A stretch of 64,000 nt of DNA from Marinimicrococcus flavescens (GTDB taxonomy: Bacteria; Pseudomonadota; Alphaproteobacteria; Geminicoccales; Geminicoccaceae). A program made the translations under genes and the position numbers. Under the pieces are notes generated by a model. It was not told where the DNA came from. It ran no database searches and saw only the letters and a list, made by a program, of their open reading frames with translations. This document shows positions 54,943-64,000 of the stretch, one piece after another. The DNA is taken from NCBI GenBank assembly GCA_029211145.1, contig JARGEQ010000016.1, forward strand, positions 1 to 64,000. Reading direction: 5' to 3'. Position 1 is the first letter of the stretch; every line of letters begins with the position of its first letter.

Positions 54943-55935
54943 TCAGCTTTCCTGCAGAAGCCTGCTCGCCACGGGATCCCACCGCCATGGGGTGCCCGGC
55001 TCGAGCAGCGTGCCGCCCTGCCAGCGGCGCGGCTCCTGCAGGGCGAGGCGGTCCTGCCGGCCCGCCAGAACGTCGCGCCCGACCGGGGTGAGCGTCAGGC
55101 GGCACGCGCTCCAGAGATGGCGGGCCGCCTCGCCCTCGTGCGGCAGGGGTGCGGCAGGGTCGATGCCGGCGATCAGCGGAACCGGGCCGGCCGCGAGCGC
55201 CCTGAGGCGCTGGAAGAACGACCAATCGCCCATGAAGGCCGCTTCCTCGAGGGCGGCGGCCGCGCCGAACAGCGGACCCGGCGGACGGGGCCCGGCTGCG
55301 AGCAGCTCGAGGATCTGCCGCTCGGTGCGCCCGAGGCCGGTGCCGGGTGCGGGCAGCTCCTCCATGAGCCGCCGCAGGGCGGCGCCGAGGAACGGCAGGC
55401 CGGCCAGCTCCGCGGGACGCTCCAGCAGGCCGGCGCATGCCTGCGGATCGGGCTCGCGGAACGCCGCCCAGGCCCGGCGGGCAAGCGCCAGCTGCCCGGC
55501 GGCGAGCGGCGCTGCGCCGGCCAGCAGCCCGACGAGGGCCTGCGCCGGCTGGAGCGCCAGATGGTCGCCGGCCTGCGCCAGCCGGACCCGGGCCGCCACA
55601 CCCTCGCCTGCCCCGGCCACGAGGTCGAGGACCTGCAGGAGCTGGAGCTGGTCGTAGAGATCGTGCTCGAACCACAGGACGATCGGCCCGCCGCCGGCCA
55701 GCGCCGCGGTGAGCGCCGTGTCGCGGCTGCAAAAGTCGGCGCGCACCTGCTCCTCGTCGAGGCCCAGCTCGCCTGCGAGGAACGCCGCCCGCACGGCCGA
55801 CAGGCGCTCCAGGTCGAGGCCGGCGGGGACCGGCCCGTCATGGAGCACGTCGCGCCACGGCAGCACCGTCGCAGCGCCTGTTGCCGCTTCGATGGCCCAA
55901 GCGGCATCGTCGCCGTTGGTCACATGCAGCACCAT
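54943..55935 (-). CDS. DUF1835-domain protein
   Basis: 330 residues from the ATG at 55935. N-terminal DUF1835: MVLHVTNGDDAAWAIEAAT, PWRDVLHDGPVPAGL, and WFEHDLYDQLQLLQVLD. A Leu/Ala-rich helical middle and a C-terminal domain (RTERQILELLAAGPRPPG, ... GDWSFFQRLRALA, LTLTPVGRDVLAG) follow, as is common for the family. Function is unknown in bacteria. Divergent from glpK with 99 nt between, and followed by REP copy h. Confidence 0.88.
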   Translation of the reverse strand: MVLHVTNGDDAAWAIEAATGAATVLPWRDVLHDGPVPAGLDLERLSAVRAAFLAGELGLDEEQVRADFCSRDTALTAALAGGGPIVLWFEHDLYDQLQLLQVLDLVAGAGEGVAARVRLAQAGDHLALQPAQALVGLLAGAAPLAAGQLALARRAWAAFREPDPQACAGLLERPAELAGLPFLGAALRRLMEELPAPGTGLGRTERQILELLAAGPRPPGPLFGAAAALEEAAFMGDWSFFQRLRALAAGPVPLIAGIDPAAPLPHEGEAARHLWSACRLTLTPVGRDVLAGRQDRLALQEPRRWQGGTLLEPGTPWRWDPVASRLLQES

Positions 55936-56034
55936 CCGTCTTTCCCCCTCGCGGCTGTCCCGCGGAGGATACAAAGGTTCGGCCCGGGGCAGTAAGCTGC
56001 GGGCGAGCGGCAGCGGAGCAGGAGGAGGCCTGAC

Positions 56035-57555
<1,521 letters not shown>

Positions 57556-57571
57556 GGAACAGGGGGCGGGC

Positions 57572-58591
57572 ATGGCCGACACGATCCTGCGGCTCGCCAC
57601 CTTCAACCTCGAGAATCTCGACGAGGGCGGGCGCGGCGCATCGCCGCTGGATGCGCGGCTCGCGGTGCTCCGGCCGCAGCTCGAGCGCCTCGACGCCGAC
57701 ATATTGTGCCTTCAGGAGGTTCACGGCCAAAAGCCGGCCGGCGGCGCCAGCCGCGGCCTGCTGGCGCTCGAGCGGCTGGTCGAGGGCACGCCCTACGCTG
57801 CCTTCCACCGGGCCAGCACCAGCAGCACCGGCCGCCATGCCGGCGGCGCCTGGGTCGCCGACATCCACAATCTGGTGGTGCTCTCGCGCTTTCCCGTCGC
57901 GTGCAGCGAGGAGGTTCGCGAGCGGCTGGTCGAGCCGCCTTCCTACCGGCTCGCCACCGCCGATCCGCCCGAGGAGGCGGCCCAGCCCTGCAGCTTCGAG
58001 CGGCCGCTGCTGCATGTGGCCGTGCGCCTGCCGTGCGGACGCCTGCTGCATCTGGTGAACCTGCATCTGCGCGCGCCGCTCGCCTCGGTGGTGCCGGGCC
58101 AAAAGGAGAGCGCCTTTTGCTGGCGCAGCGTGCCGGGCTGGGCCGAGGGCTTCTTCGTCTCGACCGTCAAGCGCGCCGCCCAGGCGCTGGAAGCGCGCCT
58201 GCTGGTCGACACCATCCTCGATGCCGAGCCCGGGGCCCTGATCGCGGTAGTGGGCGACTGCAACGCCGAGGACCGCACGATGCCGCTGCGCCTGCTGGCC
58301 GCCGAGACTGCCGATACCGGCAACGGCGCCCTGGCCGCCCGCTCGCTGGTGCCGCTCGAGCGCAGCCTGCCCGCCGACCGGTGCTGGACGGTGATCCATC
58401 ACGGCCGCCGGGTGATGCTCGACCATATCCTCGTCAGCCGCACGCTGCTGGGCGCGTTCCGCACGCTGGAAATCCACAACGAGACCCTGGGCGACGAGCT
58501 GGAGCCGGCGCAGGGCCTGGCGTCACCGACCGAATCCTACCATGCCCCGATGGTGGCGAGCTTCGCGTTCGCCGGGTCCAAGAGCCGGTGA
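57572..58591 (+). CDS. cytosolic endonuclease/exonuclease/phosphatase-family protein
   Basis: 339 residues, 16 nt after glpK on the same strand. The EEP motifs are in order: LATFNLENLD (Asn), ADILCLQEVHG (Glu), HNLVVLSRFPV, LVNLHLRAPL, VVGDCNAEDR (Asp/Asn), LDHILVS (Asp) and PTESYHAPMVASF (His). No signal peptide. Possible nuclease or phosphodiesterase. An inverted pair of REP-like repeats follows directly after the stop. Confidence 0.87.
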   Translation: MADTILRLATFNLENLDEGGRGASPLDARLAVLRPQLERLDADILCLQEVHGQKPAGGASRGLLALERLVEGTPYAAFHRASTSSTGRHAGGAWVADIHNLVVLSRFPVACSEEVRERLVEPPSYRLATADPPEEAAQPCSFERPLLHVAVRLPCGRLLHLVNLHLRAPLASVVPGQKESAFCWRSVPGWAEGFFVSTVKRAAQALEARLLVDTILDAEPGALIAVVGDCNAEDRTMPLRLLAAETADTGNGALAARSLVPLERSLPADRCWTVIHHGRRVMLDHILVSRTLLGAFRTLEIHNETLGDELEPAQGLASPTESYHAPMVASFAFAGSKSR

Positions 58592-58660
58592 GGACGTGGC
58601 TGTGGAGCCGTGCGAGGCGCTGCGCGCGGCTTTCTCTCTCTTTTTTCAGTCGGTTGCCGG
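58592..58660 (+). repeat. REP-like repeat, copy i (likely terminator)
   Basis: TGGAGCCGTGCGAGGCGCTG with GCGCGCGGC, then a TTTCTCTCTCTTTTTT tail and CAGTCGGTTGCCGGTGG. It begins directly after the stop at 58591. It forms a facing pair with copy j. Confidence 0.72.
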
Positions 58661-58703
58661 TGGTGGCCGAACGGCAGGGCGGTGGCTCCGGCTCCCGAGC
58701 CTG

Positions 58704-58763
58704 CAACCGACCAGAAGAAGAAATCGGGCCGCGCGCAGCGTCTTGCGCGGCGCCGCCGCCACC
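58704..58763 (-). repeat. REP-like repeat, copy j (reversed)
   Basis: CCAGAAGAAGAAATCGGG, then CCGCGCGCAGCGTCTTGCGC and GGCGCCGCCGCCACC. Lies 13 nt from the cupin stop, on its minus-strand 3' side, so each member of the i/j pair can end the gene facing it. Confidence 0.7.
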
Positions 58764-58775
58764 AACCAGCGCAGC

Positions 58776-59255
58776 CTATACCGGCAGCCTCTCCCACCGC
58801 GGCAGCCGGGCGATGTTCTCCTCGACCTCCGGCCGCTCCCCGGGCGCGCCGCGGCGCATGTCGGGCTTCTGCCCGTCGGGATAGGCGCCGACCACCAGCA
58901 TGTCCTCGCTGGAGCCCTCGTCCTTGTGGCCGACGCCGGCGGGGATCAGCACCACGTCGCCCGGGTGCATGACGAGGATCTCGCCGTTCGGGCCGCCGAA
59001 GCGGATGCGCGCCTCGCCGCGCACGACGCCCAGCACCTCGTGGGCGGTGCTGTGGAAATGGTGGTAGCCGTAGACGCCCCAGCGCCAGGCATCGCCCCAG
59101 CCGTTGCTGGCGAAGATGGCCTCGCAGGCGGCGGCCGCGTCGCCCTCGCCCATCGGCAGGACGCCGCGCCACAGCAGCAGCGGCAGGGTGCTGTTGGGGA
59201 TTGTCCCGTCGTCCTCGAAGAGATGGCGCTCGGGCCCGGTGCCGGTCCCGCTCAT
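58776..59255 (-). CDS. cupin-fold protein
   Basis: 159 residues; GGGAG 6-7 nt before the ATG. A single cupin barrel: YHHFHSTAHEVLGVVRGEARIRFGG (metal-type His and Glu) and MHPGDVVLIPAGVGHKDEG. The N-terminus RHLFEDDGTIPNSTLPLLLWRGVLP resembles YjlB-type cupins. Possibly a metal-bound dioxygenase, isomerase or binding protein; substrate unknown. It stands apart, converging with the EEP gene. Confidence 0.86.
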   Translation of the reverse strand: MSGTGTGPERHLFEDDGTIPNSTLPLLLWRGVLPMGEGDAAAACEAIFASNGWGDAWRWGVYGYHHFHSTAHEVLGVVRGEARIRFGGPNGEILVMHPGDVVLIPAGVGHKDEGSSEDMLVVGAYPDGQKPDMRRGAPGERPEVEENIARLPRWERLPV

Positions 59256-59316
59256 CGGCGGCTCCCTGAAAAGCGCAGGCGTCGCCCCGGAACCCGCCGG
59301 CGCGCCCCTCGTTCCC

Positions 59317-59877
59317 TCAGCCGGCGCGCGGGATCTCGTGGATGTGGACGTCGTGGGCGGAGTGGCGGGTCAGGACGGTGATGGCCTTGCGCTCGGCCAT
59401 CTCGTCGGGGGTGCGGACCCACAGGAGGATGCCGCCGCGCTCGAGCTGCTCTTCCAGCCAGGCGGCGTGCCGCTTGTCCATCCAGCGGGCGAGCGCCGTG
59501 CCCACCATGGCGCCGGCCAGCGCCGTTCCCGCCAGTGCCGCCGCCACGGCACCGGCCGAGGCCACCACGACGCCGGCAGCCAAAAGGGTCGGCAGGGTGG
59601 TGAGCGAGCTGATCACCATGTCCTCGCGCCTGCCGATGGTCTCGCTGGAGACGAAGGCGGTGCGCGGCACGTCGGGCTCGTCCTCGAGCTCCTCGACCCG
59701 GGAGTAGGAATGGCCGAGCTTGCGCTCGACGGTGTCCTCGCCGGCAAGCAGGCTGATATCGTCCTTGGCGAAGCCCGCGTCGCGCAGCTCGTCCACCGCA
59801 CTTTCCAGCGCCGCAAAATCGTGGAAGACCGCAACTGCCTCGCGCAACGTCGGCCTGGATTTCGCTGCATCGGCCAT
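59317..59877 (-). CDS. general-stress-like protein with glycine zipper
   Basis: 186 residues from ATG 59877 (GGGAG 11 nt upstream); ATGs at 59940 and 60015 would add N-terminal residues without ribosome sites. Residues 14-46 (AVAVFHDFAALESAVDELRDAGFAKDDISLLA) match the fold of YflT/general stress 17M and DUF1269 proteins. A Gly/Ala-rich hydrophobic stretch (about 93-130) looks like a glycine-zipper membrane segment, and a soluble tail with HSAHDVHIHEIPRAG closes it. Likely a stress or envelope protein; role not known. Confidence 0.7.
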   Translation of the reverse strand: MADAAKSRPTLREAVAVFHDFAALESAVDELRDAGFAKDDISLLAGEDTVERKLGHSYSRVEELEDEPDVPRTAFVSSETIGRREDMVISSLTTLPTLLAAGVVVASAGAVAAALAGTALAGAMVGTALARWMDKRHAAWLEEQLERGGILLWVRTPDEMAERKAITVLTRHSAHDVHIHEIPRAG

Positions 59878-60056
59878 GGGCCCGGGTACTCCCTGCTCGA
59901 AAACGGTCTCGGGTTCGACGGACGATCCCTCGCTCTTCATGATGCAGATCGGCGGCCCCGCGGCAACCTCCCTTCCCTCGCACGGCCCGTCATGCTTCAT
60001 AAGGCGCCCCGGCACGAGCCGAGCAAGGCCGGCCGGAAGCGCCAGAGGGAGGCAGG

Positions 60057-60860
60057 ATGCGCATCGACAGGCTGCTCGTCACCGGAGCCGCGGGCATGCT
60101 CGGCGGCGTGCTGCGCCGGCATTTCCAGGGCCGCTTTCCGCATCTGCGGCTGTCCGACGTGGCGCCTTTGGGTGCTGCGGCAGCGGGCGAGGAGCTGCTG
60201 CCCTGCGACCTCGGTGATGCGGCGGCGGTCGACAGGCTGTTCGACGGGGTGGATGCGTGCGTCCATCTGGGCGGTCATTCGGTCGAGGGCGACTGGCCGA
60301 CGGTGATCAACGCCAACATCCTGGGCGTCATCAATGTCTGGGAGGCGGCCCGCAAGGCCGGCACGAAGAGGATCCTCTTCGCCAGCTCCAACCACGCCAT
60401 CGGCTTTCATCCGCGCAGCCGGCGGATCGACCACACCGCCCCGGCCCGGCCGGACACGCGCTACGGCCTCTCCAAGGCGTTCGGCGAGGACGTGGCCATG
60501 TACTACGCCAACAAGCACGGCATCAGCGCCTTGTGCATGCGCATCGGCTCGGCCCGCGCCGAGCCCGAGGACGAGCGCCAGCTCGCCACCTGGCAGAGCC
60601 TTCCCGACTTCTGCCGCATGGTCGAGGCAGGGCTCGCGGCCGACTATGTCTACGAGATCGTCTACGGCGTCTCGGCCAACCAGCGGAGCTGGTGGGACAA
60701 CGCCAACGCCGCGCGGCTGGGCTACCATCCGCAGGACGATGCCGAGGCGTGGGCCGACCGGCTCACCGGCAAGACGAGCGCCAGCGCCCTCGACGAGACC
60801 TACCAGGGCGGCCCCTACTGCTCCCCGGATTTCTCCGGCGATCCGAAGAAGATCGTCTGA
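60057..60860 (+). CDS. uronate dehydrogenase-like short-chain dehydrogenase
   Basis: 267 residues. NAD-binding GAAGMLG at 10-16, catalytic Y136-x3-K140 (YGLSK), and S110-S111-N112-H113. The protein follows Agrobacterium-type uronate dehydrogenase closely: HLGGHSVEGDW, FASSNHAIGFHPRSRRID, RIGSARAEPED and the WWDN near 225. It would oxidise glucuronate or galacturonate to the aldaric acid lactone. No uronate-pathway neighbours are in view, so the sugar is inferred. Confidence 0.85.
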   Translation: MRIDRLLVTGAAGMLGGVLRRHFQGRFPHLRLSDVAPLGAAAAGEELLPCDLGDAAAVDRLFDGVDACVHLGGHSVEGDWPTVINANILGVINVWEAARKAGTKRILFASSNHAIGFHPRSRRIDHTAPARPDTRYGLSKAFGEDVAMYYANKHGISALCMRIGSARAEPEDERQLATWQSLPDFCRMVEAGLAADYVYEIVYGVSANQRSWWDNANAARLGYHPQDDAEAWADRLTGKTSASALDETYQGGPYCSPDFSGDPKKIV

Positions 60861-60987
60861 GTCCCGCCTTCCCCGACCGGCGCCGGGCAGCCCTGCGCCA
60901 CCCCCGCTTTTCCACGGCAGCCCCGACCTGCTAGGAAAATGCGCTCCTTCGCCCCCGGCCCCCACGACCGCACGAGAGGCAGCAGGC

Positions 60988-63333
60988 ATGAACGACATGG
61001 CGTCCGCCCCCCTTAAGTTCGGCATCGCGCAGTCGGTCCCCCGCAAGGAGGACCCGGCACTGCTGCGCGGCCGTGGCCGCTACACCGACGATACCGTGCC
61101 CGCCGACGCGCTCCATGCGGCGCTGGTGCGCTCGCCCTGGGCGCACGGCGTGCTGCGCGGCGTCGAGGTCGAGGCGGCGCGGGCGGCGCCCGGCGTGGCC
61201 ATGGTGATCACCGGGGCCGATCTCGAGGCCGCGGGCTACGGCTCGATGCCCTGCGCGGCGATGCTCACCGGCCATGACGGCAAGCCCATCATCGTTCCCC
61301 ATTTTCCCGCCCTGGCCACCGACCGGGTCCGCTGGGTGGGCCAGCCGGTGGCGATGGTGGTGGCCGACACGCCGGCCCGGGCCCGCGAGGCGGCAGAGCT
61401 GGTCGAGCTTTCGGTCGACGAGCTGCCGGCGGTGAGTGACCCGGAGGCAGCGCTGGCCCCGGGCGCGCCGCAGCTCTTCGAGGAGATGCCGGGCAACCAG
61501 GCGGTGGAGTGGCGCTGGGGCGATCACGGGGCGGTGGCCGAGGCGTTCGCGAAGGCGGCCCACGTCACCCGGCTCCGGGTGGTCAACAACCGGCTCGTGG
61601 TCAACCCGATGGAGCCGCGCGGCGCCGTCGCCCGCTTCGAGGACGGCCGCTGGCTGGTGCAAGCCGGCTGCCAGGGCGTCTTCGGCCTGCGCCAGCAGAT
61701 CGCCGCGGCGATGAACGTCGAGCCCGACAAGGTGCGGGTCGAGGCCGGCCATATCGGCGGCTCGTTCGGCATGAAGGCCTCGGTCTTTCCCGAATACGTC
61801 CCGCTGCTGCACGCCGCCCGCCATCTGGGCCGCCCGGTGCGCTGGATGAACGACCGCTCGGAGAGCTTCCTCTCCGACTATCACGGCCGCGACTCGGTGA
61901 TGGAAGGCGCGCTGGCGCTCGACGCCGACGGCGCCATCCTGGCCCTCGACGTCAAGGGCACGGGCAATCTGGGCGCCTATGTGAGCGCCTTCGGCCCGGC
62001 CGTGCCGACCATGGTGATCCAGAAGAACCTGCCCAGCGCCTACAGGCTGCCGGTGATGGCGATGACGGTGCGCTGCGCGGTGACCAACACCGTCCCGACC
62101 ACCGCCTATCGCGGCGCCGGCCGGCCCGAGGCGGTCTATCTGATGGAGCGGCTGGTCGAGACCGCCGCCCGCGAGACGGGGCGCGACCCGCTCGAGTTCC
62201 GCCGCCGCAACCTCGTGCGTCCCGAGGAGATGCCCTACGCGGCGGCCTCCGGGCTCACCTATGACAGCGGCGATTTCCCCGAGGCCCTCGAGATGGGCCT
62301 GGCGCGGGCCGGCTGGGGCGATATCGAGGCGCGCCGCCGCGAGGCCGCGGCCCGCGGCCGGCTGCTGGGCGCCGGCCTGTGCTGCTATGCCGAGGTGACC
62401 GCCGGCCAGGGCAAGGAGATGGGCGGCATCCGCTTCGGCGCCGACGGCAAGGTGACGCTTATCACCGGCACGCTCGACTACGGCCAGGGCCACGCCTCGC
62501 CCTTCGCCCAGGTGCTGGCCGACCGGCTCGGCATCCCCTTCGAGAGCATCGAGCTTCTCCAGGGCGACAGCGACCAGCTTCTCTTCGGTGGCGGCACCGG
62601 CGGCTCGCGCTCGATCATGGCGAGCGGTGCGGCCATGCTGCGCGCCGCCGAGGAGGTGGTGGAAAACGGCCGCAAGCTCTCGGCGCATTTCCTCGAGGCG
62701 GCCGAGACCGACATCCGCTTTGCCGGCGGCAGCTTCACCGTGGCCGGGACCGACCGCTCGATCGGCATCATGGAGCTGGCGCGCCGTACCGCCGCCATGG
62801 AAGCCCCGCCCGAAGGCCTGCCCGGCAGCCTCGACGCCTCGCTGGTGGCCGACACGCCACCCTCGACCTTCCCCAATGGCTGCCACGTCGCCGAGGTCGA
62901 GATCGATCCCGAGACCGGCGTGGTGGCCCTCACGCGCTATGTCGCGATCGACGATTTCGGCACGCTGGTGAACCCGATGCTGGTGGAAGGCCAGGTCCAT
63001 GGCGGCGTCGTCCAGGGCATCGGCCAGGCGCTCCTCGAGCACACCGTCTACGACGAGAGCGGCCAGCTTCTCTCCGGCAGCTTCATGGACTACGCCATGC
63101 CGCGCGCCGACGACCTGCCCGACCTCGAGCTCGACTTCCTGGTCAGGCCGGCGACCACCAACGAGCTGGGCGTCAAGGGCTGCGGCGAGGCCGGCATCAC
63201 CGCCGCCCCGCCGGCGGTGATGAACGCCGTGCTCGACGCGCTGGCGCCGCTCGGCATCCGCCATCTCGACATGCCGGCGACGCCGCTGCGGGTCTGGCAG
63301 GCGATCCGGGAGGCGCGCGCCACGGCGGCCTGA
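60988..63333 (+). CDS. form-II CoxL-like molybdenum hydroxylase large subunit
   Basis: 781 residues, xanthine dehydrogenase/CO dehydrogenase-L family. The N-terminal SVPRKEDPALLRGRGRYTDD opens the ald_Xan_dh_C domain; the molybdopterin region carries TAYRGAGRPEA near 372-382, the form-II mark (AYRGAGR, not AYXCSFR of true CO dehydrogenase). The GCGEAG near 730 includes the catalytic Glu. It oxidises an unknown aldehyde or heterocycle. The usual small (2Fe-2S) and medium (FAD) subunit genes are not beside it. AGGCAGCAGGC precedes the ATG. Confidence 0.88.
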   Translation: MNDMASAPLKFGIAQSVPRKEDPALLRGRGRYTDDTVPADALHAALVRSPWAHGVLRGVEVEAARAAPGVAMVITGADLEAAGYGSMPCAAMLTGHDGKPIIVPHFPALATDRVRWVGQPVAMVVADTPARAREAAELVELSVDELPAVSDPEAALAPGAPQLFEEMPGNQAVEWRWGDHGAVAEAFAKAAHVTRLRVVNNRLVVNPMEPRGAVARFEDGRWLVQAGCQGVFGLRQQIAAAMNVEPDKVRVEAGHIGGSFGMKASVFPEYVPLLHAARHLGRPVRWMNDRSESFLSDYHGRDSVMEGALALDADGAILALDVKGTGNLGAYVSAFGPAVPTMVIQKNLPSAYRLPVMAMTVRCAVTNTVPTTAYRGAGRPEAVYLMERLVETAARETGRDPLEFRRRNLVRPEEMPYAAASGLTYDSGDFPEALEMGLARAGWGDIEARRREAAARGRLLGAGLCCYAEVTAGQGKEMGGIRFGADGKVTLITGTLDYGQGHASPFAQVLADRLGIPFESIELLQGDSDQLLFGGGTGGSRSIMASGAAMLRAAEEVVENGRKLSAHFLEAAETDIRFAGGSFTVAGTDRSIGIMELARRTAAMEAPPEGLPGSLDASLVADTPPSTFPNGCHVAEVEIDPETGVVALTRYVAIDDFGTLVNPMLVEGQVHGGVVQGIGQALLEHTVYDESGQLLSGSFMDYAMPRADDLPDLELDFLVRPATTNELGVKGCGEAGITAAPPAVMNAVLDALAPLGIRHLDMPATPLRVWQAIREARATAA

Positions 63334-63394
63334 TGACGGGCAGCCCACCCTTCGGCCGATTGCTGCCGCGCGCAGGAATCGCTAGGAGGGGCCG

Positions 63395-64000
63395 ATGGCG
63401 AGGAGCAGGGACGTCAAGAGCAGATGGGTCTCCGCCGGCGAGGCGCGGCTGCGGCGCGCCCGCCGGTGGCTGGTGCGGCTGGCCGTCCTCGCCCTGATCG
63501 CGCCCTTCGTCCTGATCGCCCTTTTTTCCGTGGTGCCGGTGCCGATCACGCCGCTGATGGTGATCCGCATGGTCCAGGGCCACGGGCTGGACAAGCAGTG
63601 GGTGCCGCTCGAGGACATCGCGCCGGAGCTGCGCTTTGCCGTGATCGCCGCGGAGGACAATGTCTTTTGCGAGCATGGCGGCTTCGACTGGAAGGCCTTG
63701 CGCGGCCAGTTCGAGGTGGCGCTGGACGGCGGTCGCCCGCGTGGCGCCAGCACCATCACCATGCAGGCCGCCAAGAACCTCCTGCTCTGGCCCGGCCGCG
63801 ACCTCCTGCGCAAGGCAGCCGAGGCCTGGCTGACGCCGCAGCTCGAGCTGCTGTGGTCCAAGCGCCGGGTGATGGAGGTCTATCTCAACATCGTGGAGTT
63901 CGGCCCCGGCATTTACGGTGCCGAGTCCGCCGCCCGGCACTTCTTCAGGAAACCGGCGAGCGAGCTGGGCCGGCGCGAGGCGGCGGCACTGGCGGCCGTG
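63395..64000 (+). CDS. mtgA: monofunctional peptidoglycan glycosyltransferase MtgA (5' part)
   Basis: 202 codons to the window end, so the gene is cut. AGGAGGGG lies 3-4 nt before the ATG. An N-terminal anchor helix (about 26-49) precedes the glycosyltransferase 51 domain: [15 protein letters not shown] with the catalytic Glu, [34 protein letters not shown] and AARHFF. It polymerises glycan chains, related in role to RodA at the other end of the window. Downstream of the CoxL-like gene with 61 nt between. Confidence 0.92.
   Translation, partial: MARSRDVKSRWVSAGEARLRRARRWLVRLAVLALIAPFVLIALFSVVPVPITPLMVIRMVQGHGLDKQWVPLEDIAPELRFAVIAAEDNVFCEHGGFDWKALRGQFEVALDGGRPRGASTITMQAAKNLLLWPGRDLLRKAAEAWLTPQLELLWSKRRVMEVYLNIVEFGPGIYGAESAARHFFRKPASELGRREAAALAAV

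Overview
This is a high-GC chromosomal window (clearly GC-rich third codon positions, GTG/TTG starts, Shine-Dalgarno sites of the GGAGG type) from an alphaproteobacterium. The strongest taxonomic sign is a circularly permuted, two-piece tmRNA of the alphaproteobacterial type. ThyX, the leuA/mreB/mreC/mreD/mrdA/rodA order, an alpha-type SspB and the fumC/asmA/xerC/priA neighbourhood agree with this. A Rhodospirillales or Geminicoccales relative is likely, but the genus cannot be fixed from the sequence alone.

Layout. Bases 1-2.5 kb are an insertion-sequence graveyard: a broken IS5-type transposase, a broken IS110-type transposase, and two AT-rich genes for small membrane proteins, each with the same 69-bp repeat in front of it. 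Bases 2.5-21.2 kb are core genome. The cell-elongation operon mreB-mreC-mreD-mrdA-rodA follows leuA on the minus strand. Then come priA, divergent xerC, a large AsmA-like protein, fumC, sspB, the tmRNA gene ssrA (same strand, directly upstream of sspB), thyX and an OmpA-type lipoprotein with a strong terminator. Bases 21.2-31.2 kb are ion and solute transport: a two-subunit sodium:solute symporter with two small membrane proteins, then a complete Mrp/Mnh/Pha cation:proton antiporter operon (AB fused, C, D, E, F, G) ending in a UUCG-loop terminator.

Bases 31.2-44.5 kb are metabolic and accessory: two tandem PhoX-type Tat-exported phosphatases, a mandelate-racemase-group enolase-superfamily enzyme, a cytochrome P450, a YdcZ-type membrane protein, a diguanylate cyclase, a DUF305 membrane protein, a glutaredoxin-MauE fusion, a formate/nitrite-type channel, a VOC-family gene broken by one in-frame TGA, and PutP. 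Bases 44.5-49.3 kb are a decaying accessory island: two paralogous unknown genes (one an in-frame deletion derivative of the other), a 140-nt tandem duplication, a ribbon-helix-helix antitoxin-like gene next to an internally deleted DUF3800 gene, and an AT-rich, translationally coupled DUF262 + HEPN pair that looks like a horizontally acquired defence module. Bases 49.3-64 kb return to core and metabolic genes: polA, a second OmpA lipoprotein, two endonuclease/exonuclease/phosphatase-fold proteins, a DUF1835 protein, glpK, a cupin, a stress-protein-like glycine-zipper protein, a uronate-dehydrogenase-like enzyme, an orphan form-II CoxL-like molybdenum hydroxylase subunit, and mtgA, which runs off the window.

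A family of about ten dispersed palindromic repeats (GCGCGCGGC core followed by a T/C-rich tail, REP-like) occurs only between 42 and 59 kb. The copies lie between genes, often as inverted pairs, and several could act as transcription terminators. The points most worth following up are the ssrA-sspB arrangement, the DUF262-HEPN pair, the repeat-plus-membrane-protein units at the left edge, and the REP family.
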